NCBI GenBank assembly: GCA_017620315.1
Contig: JAFZQQ010000267.1
Span: 1-5,765, forward strand
DNA: 5,765 nucleotides
Direction: 5' to 3'
Origin: Oscillospiraceae bacterium
Lineage (GTDB): Bacteria; Bacillota; Clostridia; Oscillospirales; Oscillospiraceae
In this document: piece after piece, positions 1 to 5,243 of the stretch
Numbering within the stretch: position 1 is the stretch's first letter
Layout: every line of letters starts with the position of its first letter
Notes under the pieces: generated by a model
The model's input: the letters and a program-made list of their open reading frames with translations, nothing else
What the model was told of the DNA's origin: nothing
The model's database searches: none
Position numbers and translations under genes: made by a program

Positions 1-220
1 AGGGAAAAGGTGGAAAGGTGCGGTAAGAGCGCACCCGACGGCGTGGAAGCGACCGTCGCTGTAAACTCTATCCGGAGCAACACCGGTATGGGAGCGCAGG
101 GGTTACTAGCCGGACCCCAAAAGGCCTGCCCGGCCGCTCCCGGGGTGGCTGGATCGCGGCGGCAACGCCGCGGCTAGATAGATGACTGCCAGATACAGAA
201 CCCGGCTTACAGTTTTGCTC
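1..220 (+). ncRNA. rnpB: RNase P RNA, bacterial type A, 3' portion (5' part outside window)
   Basis: This is the catalytic RNA of RNase P, which removes the 5' leader from pre-tRNAs. Recognisable conserved blocks run in the usual order. The P11-like hairpin pairs 17-22 with 30-35 around the GGTAAGAG-type loop. A P12 stem pairs 36-41 with 53-58. The GTAAACTC...CCGGAGCAA core lies at 61-80. A long stem pairs 90-96 with 135-141 and encloses a second stem (99-103 with 114-118). A GGGT element at 143-146 fits the L15 site that pairs with the tRNA CCA end. P18 is a 7-bp stem (155-161 with 166-172) capped by a GCAA tetraloop. The ACAGAACCCGGCTTA block lies at 195-209. P13/P14 and the tetraloop P18 indicate type A rather than the Bacillus type B. 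About the first third, including the AGGAAAGTCC-type block, lies left of the window. The exact 3' end is uncertain by some ten bases. Confidence 0.96.
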
Positions 221-232
221 GTAATGTATATG

Positions 233-266
233 AAAACCGCGGCGCAATCGCGCCGCGGTTTTCTTT
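233..266. terminator. Shared bidirectional terminator between rnpB and yebC
   Basis: A perfect 13-bp stem pairs 233-245 with 250-262 around the loop AATC. On the plus strand the stem ends in GGTTTT followed by CTTTC and terminates rnpB. On the minus strand it also ends in a TTTT run and lies about 13 bases after the yebC stop codon, so it can serve both converging genes. The structure is read directly; use in both directions is inferred. Confidence 0.88.
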
Positions 267-275
267 CAGCCGTTG

Positions 276-1010
276 TTATTCCTGATCCCAGTTATGCCAG
301 ACGTTCTGCACGTCCTCGTTCTCCTCAAGGAAGTCGATGAGCTTTTCCATGTTCTTGACGTCCTCTTCGGTCTTGAGCGTGACATAGTTCTGCGGAACCA
401 TAGATATCTCGGCGCTTACAAAAACATAGCCCTTGTCTTCGAGCGCCTTGACGACATCAGGAAAGGCGTCGGGATCGGTGGTGATCTCGAAAACCGGACC
501 GTCCGCCTCGAAATCGTCCGCACCAGCCTCCAGCGCGTCCTCCATGACCTTGTCCTCTTCATAGTCGCCGTCCTCGTTGTCGATAACGATGACGCCCTTG
601 CGGTCGAAGGACCAGCTCACGCAGCCCTGTGCGCCGAGATTGCCGCCAAATTTGTCGAAATAGTGGCGGACCTCGGGAGCGGTACGCTGACGGTTGTCAG
701 TCAAAGCCTCGACTATGACCGCAACGCCGCAGGGACCGTAGCCCTCGTAAGTAACAGACTCATAGTTGTCGGTATTGCCGGAGCCGAGCGCCTTGTCTAT
801 CGTACGCTTGATGTTGTCGTTCGGCATATTCGCGGCCTTTGCCTTCGCGATGACGGTCGCAAGACGGCTGTTGTTCGCAGGGTCGCCGCTGCCGCCCTGT
901 TTGACCGCAACGATGATCTCCTTCGCGATCTTCGTAAACGCCGCGCTGCGCTTTGCGTCTGCCGCGCCTTTTGTCTTTTGGATATTATGCCATTTGGAAT
1001 GTCCGGACAT
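276..1010 (-). CDS. yebC: YebC/PmpR (TACO1) family protein
   Basis: A cytosolic YebC/PmpR/TACO1-family protein of 244 residues, the normal family length. Members were first described as DNA-binding regulators. More recent work on family members supports a role on the ribosome, easing translation through proline-rich stretches; which applies here cannot be told from sequence. The diagnostic N-terminus MSGHSKWHNIQ is intact, followed by the basic helical segment KGAADAKRSAAFTKIAKEI. YEGYGPCGVAVIVEALTDN at 88-106 and the GGNLG motif near 122-126 mark the second domain. The end, DVQNVWHN, is typical. An in-frame ATG 54 bases upstream gives a longer frame, but the conserved start sits 8 bases after GAGGAG (1019-1024), so 1010 is chosen. 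It is monocistronic: its own promoter lies just upstream and the terminator shared with rnpB just downstream. Confidence 0.96.
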   Translation of the reverse strand: MSGHSKWHNIQKTKGAADAKRSAAFTKIAKEIIVAVKQGGSGDPANNSRLATVIAKAKAANMPNDNIKRTIDKALGSGNTDNYESVTYEGYGPCGVAVIVEALTDNRQRTAPEVRHYFDKFGGNLGAQGCVSWSFDRKGVIVIDNEDGDYEEDKVMEDALEAGADDFEADGPVFEITTDPDAFPDVVKALEDKGYVFVSAEISMVPQNYVTLKTEEDVKNMEKLIDFLEENEDVQNVWHNWDQE

Positions 1011-1040
1011 GTGTATCTCTCCTCTTTCGTTCTTAGTTAC

Positions 1041-1075
1041 AAAAAAGCGGATATAGTGTAGCACATTATGTCCGC
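1041..1075 (-). terminator. Terminator of the trmK-Nif3 unit, overlapping the yebC promoter
   Basis: Thirteen bases after the Nif3-gene stop, the minus strand forms a stem pairing 1064-1075 with 1047-1058 around a 5-base loop. It has two mismatches in twelve positions and five solid pairs (GCGGA/TCCGC) at its base, followed directly by six T (1041-1046). That is the layout of a Rho-independent terminator, though the upper stem is imperfect. Confidence 0.62.
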
Positions 1076-1083
1076 AAAAACAA
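1048..1083 (-). promoter_or_regulatory. Probable extended -10 promoter for yebC
   Basis: On the minus strand TTGTTT (1078-1083) is followed by a 17-base spacer and TACACT (1055-1060). The spacer ends in TGC, giving the extended -10 form TGnTAnnnT. Predicted transcription start is about 1048, giving a leader of roughly 38 bases that carries the GAGGAG ribosome site. The -35 matches only TTG, so the call leans on the extended -10. The element lies inside the hairpin that appears to terminate the upstream gene. Confidence 0.55.
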
Positions 1084-1088
1084 GCTTT

Positions 1089-1883
1089 TTATATCAGATA
1101 TTTTATCGGATCGCTGTGCTTTTCCGAAAGGAGCACCTCAATCGTCGGGAACCGCTCGCGCAGAAACGCCGCAAGCGCCTTGCAGACAGGGTTTTCGGTC
1201 TCAAAATGCCCTGCGTCGATAAGGTTGACGCCCAAATCAACGGCATCTCTGAACTGATTGTATTTAACGTCTGCGGTCACAAAGGTGTCGCAGTTTGCGT
1301 CCGAAACGTCAACGAGCTCGCTGCCGCAGGCTCCCCCGCCAACCGCAACACGCCTGACCGGTCTGCCCGCGTCCACAAGTCTGATCCCGGGACATGAAAG
1401 GGTCTCCTTCACAAGCTGGGCAAAGGTCATTATATCCGTCTCTTCAACGCTCCCGGCACGCAATAGTCCGCAGATCCTGTTCTGTGAGTCTCTTTTTTCC
1501 ATCCCAATGACGTGGATATCTTTTAGGCCAAGCTTATTTGCAAGTATATCGTTCACTCCGCCAAAGGCGCAGTCAAGATTCGTGTGCGCGTTTATCGCCG
1601 ATATGCCGTGACTTGCGAGGAACATGATACAGCGCCCGACGCTGTCACGGTCGGTAACAGAGTGCGGCGGAACAAAAATCAACGGATGGTGCGTCACGAT
1701 CAGCTGCGCGCCGCGCTCGGCAGCCTCGAGGCAAACATTTTCAAATGGATCGAGCGCTACAAGCAGGCGTGTGACCTCCTGCTCCGCACTGCCGCAGAGC
1801 AGTCCGACGTTGTCCCAGTCCTCCGCAAGTTCCTTCGGTGCCCATTCAAAAATGGCTTTTTCTATTTCACTTACGATCGGCAT
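1089..1883 (-). CDS. Nif3-like dinuclear metal centre protein (YqfO/YbgI family)
   Basis: A 264-residue member of the Nif3/YbgI/YqfO family (DUF34), soluble proteins that hold two metal ions inside a toroidal hexamer. The family is often labelled 'GTP cyclohydrolase 1 type 2', but its physiological reaction is not settled. All expected metal ligands are visible: THHPL at 64-68 (H65, H66), HTNLD at 100-104 (D104) and GHFETE at 225-230 (H226, E230). DNVGLL at 24-29 and TADVKYN at 203-209 are further family motifs. Length matches the short form; the PII/CutA-like middle domain of the roughly 370-residue Bacillus form is absent. GGGAG (1891-1895) lies 7 bases before the ATG. The start overlaps the end of trmK by 17 bases, suggesting translational coupling. 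The trmK-Nif3 pairing is common in Firmicutes and has prompted ideas of an RNA-linked role, which is unproven. Confidence 0.94.
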   Translation of the reverse strand: MPIVSEIEKAIFEWAPKELAEDWDNVGLLCGSAEQEVTRLLVALDPFENVCLEAAERGAQLIVTHHPLIFVPPHSVTDRDSVGRCIMFLASHGISAINAHTNLDCAFGGVNDILANKLGLKDIHVIGMEKRDSQNRICGLLRAGSVEETDIMTFAQLVKETLSCPGIRLVDAGRPVRRVAVGGGACGSELVDVSDANCDTFVTADVKYNQFRDAVDLGVNLIDAGHFETENPVCKALAAFLRERFPTIEVLLSEKHSDPIKYLI

Positions 1884-2583
1884 TTTCCCACTCCCTGAGT
1901 TTTATTCGCAGCTCTGCCGCGTTTGATTCCAGTGCCTCCGCAACCGGGAGATTGGCGTTTTTCCCCCTGCGGATACCGGCGGCTGCGTCCTCAAGCTTTC
2001 GTATGCGCGAGGAAACATATTCTCCGTAAAGCGGGTCGTTTTCAAGTCCCACTCCGCACCAAGCCTCGGCGCCGCTGAGTTTTTGCCCTGTGCCCGAGAT
2101 CGCTTCAATAACGGTATAGATAACGCCTTTGTCAAGGACAAGGCGTTCGGATATGATACGGAAACCGTTTTCGGTAATGTGCCGCCTGAGAAGCTCGACT
2201 TTCGTCATCGGCTGGAGCAGCAGTACCGTATCTCCGCCTCGCAGCCAGAAAACCGCGTCAAGGATTGCCGCGATGGTTTCTCCGCCCATCCCCGCTATAA
2301 CAATTGTGTCCGCCTCGTTCGGAGCATAGCCCTCAAGTCCCGCGCAGAGGCGCAGCTCCAGCTGCTCATCATCGACGCCGTAGAGCTCCGCCGTTCGTCT
2401 TGCGTGCTCAAGCGGAGCGGCGTTTATGTCCGAGGCGATTGCATGGCTTATTCGTTTGTTTTGAATAAGCCAAACCGGAAGATAGCCATGGTCGGTGCCG
2501 ACGTCCGCCAGGCGCGTTCCCTGCGGCACGCAGTCGGCTATGCGCTGCAATCTCGGCTGAAGACGTAGTTCCCTATCTGACAT
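1867..2583 (-). CDS. trmK: tRNA (adenine(22)-N1)-methyltransferase TrmK
   Basis: An S-adenosylmethionine-dependent Rossmann-fold enzyme that methylates N1 of adenine 22 in the D-loop region of certain tRNAs (TrmK/COG2384). The 238-residue product fits the family. Visible motifs are the SAM-binding DVGTDHGYLP at 27-36, the acidic SDIN at 51-54 that would contact the cofactor ribose, IAGMGGETI at 96-104 (the GMGG hallmark) and LLQPM at 122-126. A helical, charged C-terminal part from about residue 180 matches the coiled-coil domain of TrmK. A longer in-frame start exists 54 bases upstream, but it would be translated through the terminator hairpin at 2600-2630. The chosen ATG begins MSDRELRLQPRL, the usual family start, 8 bases after GAGG (2592-2595). 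The last 17 bases overlap the Nif3 gene. I see no clear promoter directly upstream. Confidence 0.93.
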   Translation of the reverse strand: MSDRELRLQPRLQRIADCVPQGTRLADVGTDHGYLPVWLIQNKRISHAIASDINAAPLEHARRTAELYGVDDEQLELRLCAGLEGYAPNEADTIVIAGMGGETIAAILDAVFWLRGGDTVLLLQPMTKVELLRRHITENGFRIISERLVLDKGVIYTVIEAISGTGQKLSGAEAWCGVGLENDPLYGEYVSSRIRKLEDAAAGIRRGKNANLPVAEALESNAAELRIKLREWENADRK

Positions 2584-2595
2584 AGCTGTAACCTC

Positions 2596-2630
2596 AAAAC
2601 AAAGCGCATACGTCGGCCGTATGCGCTTTG
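2596..2630 (-). terminator. Terminator hairpin after the DUF1858 gene, abutting the trmK RBS
   Basis: A perfect 13-bp stem pairs 2600-2612 with 2618-2630 around a 5-base loop. On the minus strand it ends CTTTG followed by TTTT (2596-2599). It starts 16 bases after the DUF1858 stop. The T-run is immediately followed by the GAGG ribosome site of trmK. Stem strength and T-run support a Rho-independent terminator, possibly a partial one or an attenuator. Confidence 0.8.
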
Positions 2631-2646
2631 CCCACATATTTCCGTA

Positions 2647-2877
2647 TTACTGTGCAGACTCGTCGAATTCCTTGTTTGCTTCCTCGTTCACGATAGCGAT
2701 CAGCTTGTCCATATCCTCGCCTGCAAGGCCATGAACCATGCACGCCTCCTCAACGGTCTCGCCTCTGCTTGAGGGGCAGCCGAGGCAATGCATGCCGATT
2801 GAAAGGAAAATAGGTGCAGTCTGAGGGGCAATGTCAAGGATGTCGCCGATAACGGTATCCTTAGTAATCTGAATCAT
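2647..2877 (-). CDS. DUF1858 domain protein (hybrid-cluster-associated redox disulfide type)
   Basis: A 76-residue cytosolic protein made of a single DUF1858 domain, related to the N-terminal domain of ScdA-like di-iron repair proteins and to the 'hybrid cluster protein-associated redox disulfide' family. The hallmark is GMHCLGCPSS at 28-37 with a CxxC pair (C31, C34), followed by ETVEEACMVHG at 40-50, which adds C46. The domain is thought to work in redox or nitrosative-stress chemistry, but no reaction is established for these stand-alone forms. No hybrid-cluster protein or other redox partner is in this window. GGAGG (2885-2889) lies 7 bases before the ATG. The gene has a good promoter upstream and a terminator hairpin downstream, so it is probably a single-gene unit. 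Confidence 0.9.
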   Translation of the reverse strand: MIQITKDTVIGDILDIAPQTAPIFLSIGMHCLGCPSSRGETVEEACMVHGLAGEDMDKLIAIVNEEANKEFDESAQ

Positions 2878-2917
2878 AATAAAACCTCCGATAATAATTG
2901 ACTATGTTACGCTCACT

Positions 2918-2960
2918 AAACGCGCAAACGCCGCTTATCAAGCAAACGCTCATGTAAGCG
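2918..2960 (-). repeat. Short repeats in the DUF1858 leader (possible operator)
   Basis: Three copies of GCGTTT (minus strand) lie at 2944-2949, 2926-2931 and 2918-2923. The first two extend to the 8-base direct repeat GCGTTTGC (2942-2949 and 2924-2931), 18 bases apart. A 6-base inverted repeat, CGCTTA at 2932-2937 and TAAGCG at 2955-2960, ends at the predicted transcription start. The repeats are seen directly; any regulator binding or RNA-folding role is speculative. Confidence 0.35.
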
Positions 2961-2965
2961 ATACT

Positions 2966-2994
2966 ATTTTAACCCACACTCTCCGCTTTTGCAA
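2966..2994 (-). promoter_or_regulatory. Sigma-A type promoter of the DUF1858 gene
   Basis: The minus strand has TTGCAA (2989-2994), a 17-base spacer and TAAAAT (2966-2971). Spacing is ideal; the -35 matches four of six and the -10 five of six consensus bases. Transcription would start near 2959, giving a leader of about 82 bases. The -35 begins a few bases after the T-run of the preceding terminator. Confidence 0.75.
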
Positions 2995-2997
2995 GAG

Positions 2998-3034
2998 AAA
3001 AAAAATGCCTGCCGCAGACGGCAGGCATTTTTTT
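2998..3034 (-). terminator. Strong terminator after the zinc-ribbon gene
   Basis: A perfect stem with GC core CGGCAGGCA/TGCCTGCCG (3006-3014 with 3019-3027) has the loop CAGA. It is flanked by A and T runs that extend the pairing, with at least seven T after it on either strand. It begins 11 bases after the stop codon of the zinc-ribbon gene. The structure is symmetric and could work both ways, but no plus-strand gene approaches it. Confidence 0.93.
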
Positions 3035-3045
3035 AACCTTATTGC

Positions 3046-3327
3046 TTACTGCTGCTCAGAACGCATCTTAGCGAAGCAATCACTGCAATAGACCGGACGA
3101 TCGGTCTTCGGCTCGAACGGAACGCGAGCCTCGCCACCGCAGTTTGCGCAAACAGCGGTGAAATACTCACGCGGGCCGCGGGCAGCGTTCTTGCGAGCGT
3201 CACGGCAGGCCTTGCAGCGCTGGGGCTCATTCTGGAAGCCGCGCTGAGCATAAAACTCCTGCTCACCGGCGGTGAAAACGAACTCGTTGCCGCACTCCTT
3301 GCAGACTAAGGTCTTGTCTTCGTACAT
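3046..3327 (-). CDS. Small twin zinc-ribbon protein
   Basis: A 93-residue protein with two CxxC...CxxC modules. The first is C9-C12 with C38-C41 and encloses FVFTAGEQEFYAQRG, the signature of the zf-trcl type probable zinc-ribbon domain. The second is C60-C63 with C81-C84, ending DRPVYCSDC, the CxxC-x-CxxC form frequent in short Clostridia and candidate-phylum proteins. Each set of four cysteines should bind one zinc. The role is unknown; small ribbon proteins of this kind may bind nucleic acid or partner proteins. The linker is basic (RDARKNAARGPR), consistent with but not proof of nucleic-acid binding. An upstream in-frame ATG would add 13 residues, but GAGGG (3335-3339) sits 7 bases before the chosen start. 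It lies downstream of sigH with a 117-base gap and ends at a strong terminator. Confidence 0.9.
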   Translation of the reverse strand: MYEDKTLVCKECGNEFVFTAGEQEFYAQRGFQNEPQRCKACRDARKNAARGPREYFTAVCANCGGEARVPFEPKTDRPVYCSDCFAKMRSEQQ

Positions 3328-3444
3328 GTTCTTTCCCTCTCTTTGAAAATGAAAAAAATCTAACAAACAACTCTGCGTTGTTCATTATGAGGTTGATGGC
3401 AGCGTGTGCATTAGCAAATCACGCCGCTACGGCGCCGGAACGTC
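3328..3444 (-). other. Gap between sigH and the zinc-ribbon gene; no clear promoter
   Basis: This 117-base stretch holds a short GC hairpin (CGCCG/CGGCG with loop CTA, 3422-3434) without a T-run. Further along is a weak AT-rich hairpin (AACAAC/GTTGTT on the minus strand) with T-rich DNA a few bases beyond it. Neither is a convincing terminator, and I found no well-spaced -35/-10 pair. Read-through from sigH is the simplest reading. Confidence 0.4.
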
Positions 3445-4086
3445 TCAGTTACTGTCAGCGTCGCCTGAATGAAGCTGCCGCGCGGTCTTGCGCCTGACGC
3501 GCTGCACGGCGTTGTCCACCGACTTGAGCGATTTGCCCGTGATCGCTGCAATCTCGCGGCAGGTAAGCCCGTCAAGATAATACCCTAATATCTTTGCCTC
3601 AAACTCGGACAACTGCTTCGCGGTGCTCTCAAGTACGCTTTCCACATAATCCCTGTCGGCTATAAGAAGCTCGGGATCCGTGTGGGATTCGTCAAAGACG
3701 CCGGAGGTGAAGGAATTGCTGTCAAAGAAAGGGTGATTCAAGGAAACCGATTGATTCAGCGGCATGTGCTTGTCGCAGGCAGCCGCACGCAATGCGGAAT
3801 AAAGTCTGTTGCGTATGCACACCTCTGCAAAGGTCCGGAAGGATGCGGCCTTGCCTGTACGATACTCGCGTATCGCATGGATAAGCCCAAACATTCCCTC
3901 CTGGATAAGATCCTCCCCATCGCCGCCCGCAAGGAAAAGCGGACGGGCACAGGCGCGCACAACTGAATAATACCGTGTAACAAGTGCGTCTTCGGCATCA
4001 TGATTCCCGCTTAAAGCCTTTTCGCAAAGCTCGTCATCGGTGCATCCGCCTAAATCAACGCTTTTTTTGCTATACATTTCAGCCAT
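3445..4086 (-). CDS. sigH: RNA polymerase sigma factor, SigH (sigma-30/Spo0H) type
   Basis: A sigma-70 family factor of 213 residues, close to the 218 of Bacillus SigH, which directs early sporulation and transition-phase genes. Region 2 contains DLIQEGMFGLIHAIREY (59-75), the core-polymerase binding and start of the -10-reading segment, followed by SFRTFAEVCIRNRLYSALRAA. The stretch KHMPLNQSVSLNHPFFD (106-122) resembles the SigH linker, where Bacillus has a KHIPLNSYVSLDKPIFD-like segment. Region 4.2 is the helix-turn-helix LTCREIAAITGKSLKSVDNAV (174-194), again very SigH-like. Region 3 is reduced, as expected. Two starts are possible, ATG at 4084-4086 and ATG at 4075-4077; neither has a Shine-Dalgarno site. 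Conserved region 1.2/2.1 begins soon after, so the start cannot lie much further in. In Bacillus, sigH precedes secE/nusG; here the neighbours are a zinc-ribbon gene and ruvB. Confidence 0.92.
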   Translation of the reverse strand: MAEMYSKKSVDLGGCTDDELCEKALSGNHDAEDALVTRYYSVVRACARPLFLAGGDGEDLIQEGMFGLIHAIREYRTGKAASFRTFAEVCIRNRLYSALRAAACDKHMPLNQSVSLNHPFFDSNSFTSGVFDESHTDPELLIADRDYVESVLESTAKQLSEFEAKILGYYLDGLTCREIAAITGKSLKSVDNAVQRVRRKTARQLHSGDADSN

Positions 4087-4091
4087 AGATT

Positions 4092-4121
4092 ATTATACCC
4101 GTTATTTTTATTGTTTGTCAA
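4092..4121 (-). promoter_or_regulatory. Consensus sigma-A promoter of sigH, very close to the ATG
   Basis: The minus strand carries exact consensus hexamers TTGACA (4116-4121) and TATAAT (4092-4097), 18 bases apart. Only five bases (AATCT) separate TATAAT from the ATG at 4084-4086. Transcription would be expected at about 4085-4087, at the first base of the start codon. A much weaker pair, TTGAGC (4171-4176) and TACAAA (4148-4153) with 17-base spacing, could give a longer leader. Confidence 0.85.
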
Positions 4122-4172
4122 GCATAATATTACTCATTTTCAACTTTTTTGTATGATTGCATCATCCTATGC

Positions 4173-5228
4173 TCAAAAGGTCAGCTGATCCGGCTCGTCA
4201 GTCAATCCGCTCGGAACGGAAAGGCCCAAATGCTCGTATGCTTTTCGGGTCACACAGCGGCCGCGAGGAGTGCGCGTAAGGAAGCCGAGCTGCATCAGAT
4301 AAGGCTCATAAACGTCCTCAAGCGTTACCGACTCCTCACCTATCGTTGCAGCAAGCGTTTCAAGCCCGACAGGGCCTCCGCTGTAGTTTTCTATTATAGC
4401 CCCGAGCATACGCCTGTCGATCGGGTCAAGGCCGAGCATGTCGATTTCAAGAGCCCTGAGTGCCTCATCCGCTACGCCGCGGGTTATAACTCCGTTTGCC
4501 CTTACCTCCGCAAAATTCCGAACGCGCCGGAGCATACGGTTGGCTATCCTCGGCGTTCCCCTCGAACGCCGTGCGATCTCCATGGCTCCGTCATGCTCTA
4601 TCTCAACGCCGAGTATCCCGGCCGAGCGCGTGACTATACTGCAAAGCTCGGCGGGAGTGTACAGCTCAAGCCGGAGCGTGACGCCGAAGCGGTCACGCAA
4701 GGGAGCGGAAAGCTGACCTGCGCGCGTGGTAGCACCGATCAGCGTAAAGTGCGAAAGATCAAGGCGTATGGAGTTCGCGCTAGGCCCCTTGCCGATGATG
4801 ATGTCTATGGCGTAATCCTCCATAGCGGGATAGAGTATCTCCTCTACCGCACGGTTGAGCCTGTGTATCTCGTCGACAAACAGGATATCGTTCTCGCTAA
4901 GATTCGTCAGCAACGCGGCAAGATCGCCCGGTTTTTCAATGGCGGGACCGGAGGTAATGCGAATATTTACGCCCATCTCCTGAGCGATAATGCCGGCAAG
5001 TGTTGTCTTTCCGAGTCCCGGGGGACCGTGCAGAAGAACATGGTCGAGAGATTCGCCGCGCTTTTTTGCGGCCTCGATAAATATTTCAAGATTGCCCTTC
5101 GCCTTTTCCTGCCCGACATACTCCCTGAGCGTTTTCGGACGAAGCGAGCCCTCCTGCGTATCCTCCTGCAAAAAGGTCTTGGCGATTATGGGCTCTTCAG
5201 ATATATCTGAACCAAAATCAATGCTCAT
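4173..5228 (-). CDS. ruvB: Holliday junction branch migration ATPase RuvB
   Basis: The AAA+ motor subunit of RuvAB, which drives branch migration of Holliday junctions during recombination and fork repair. The 351 residues are full length and all parts are present. Walker A GPPGLGKT spans 68-75 and Walker B FVDEIH 117-122. GATTRAG lies at 165-171 (sensor 1 region), and PLRDRFG at 176-182 holds the arginine finger. GTPRIANR at 224-231 is sensor 2. The C-terminal winged helix includes GPVGLETLA (285-293) and [12 protein letters not shown] (313-324). The usual N-terminal [12 protein letters not shown] precedes Walker A. GAGGAG (5237-5242) lies 8 bases before the ATG. It follows the small membrane protein gene by 15 bases and ruvA beyond that, so it is part of a ruvA-x-ruvB unit. 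No terminator is visible after its stop codon, so some read-through into sigH is possible. Confidence 0.98.
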   Translation of the reverse strand: MSIDFGSDISEEPIIAKTFLQEDTQEGSLRPKTLREYVGQEKAKGNLEIFIEAAKKRGESLDHVLLHGPPGLGKTTLAGIIAQEMGVNIRITSGPAIEKPGDLAALLTNLSENDILFVDEIHRLNRAVEEILYPAMEDYAIDIIIGKGPSANSIRLDLSHFTLIGATTRAGQLSAPLRDRFGVTLRLELYTPAELCSIVTRSAGILGVEIEHDGAMEIARRSRGTPRIANRMLRRVRNFAEVRANGVITRGVADEALRALEIDMLGLDPIDRRMLGAIIENYSGGPVGLETLAATIGEESVTLEDVYEPYLMQLGFLTRTPRGRCVTRKAYEHLGLSVPSGLTDEPDQLTF

Positions 5229-5243
5229 TCGTGCAACTCCTCT

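Noticed and set aside
1..220. Reading the left-edge structured RNA as a riboswitch or other novel RNA
   Set aside because: The ordered RNase P blocks, including the ACAGAACCCGGCTTA segment and GCAA-capped P18, identify it as rnpB.
273..1061. Plus-strand open frame of 262 codons opposite yebC
   Set aside because: It mirrors the yebC frame almost exactly, has no recognisable domain, and is explained by codon bias in the highly conserved minus-strand gene.
1011..1064. 18-residue N-terminal extension of YebC
   Set aside because: The conserved family start MSGHSKW and the GAGGAG site favour the inner ATG. The longer start would lie upstream of the predicted transcription start.
2083..2568. Plus-strand open frame of 161 codons opposite trmK
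   Set aside because: It lies wholly inside trmK on the other strand, has no recognisable motif, and TrmK motifs are clear.
2584..2637. 18-residue N-terminal extension of TrmK
   Set aside because: It would be encoded by the terminator hairpin itself and is not part of the family; the inner ATG has a proper ribosome site.
3421..3435. Hairpin after the sigH stop codon as a terminator
   Set aside because: The stem is only about five pairs and no T-run follows on the minus strand.
4154..4166. Short inverted repeat (ATGAT/ATCAT) after ruvB as a terminator
   Set aside because: Five AT-rich pairs with a 3-base loop, followed by A rather than T on the minus strand; too weak to call.
4149..5210. Plus-strand open frame of 353 codons opposite ruvB
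   Set aside because: It spans nearly the whole of ruvB in antisense, its translation shows no domain, and RuvB motifs are unambiguous on the minus strand. The long stop-free stretch looks like a codon-bias shadow.
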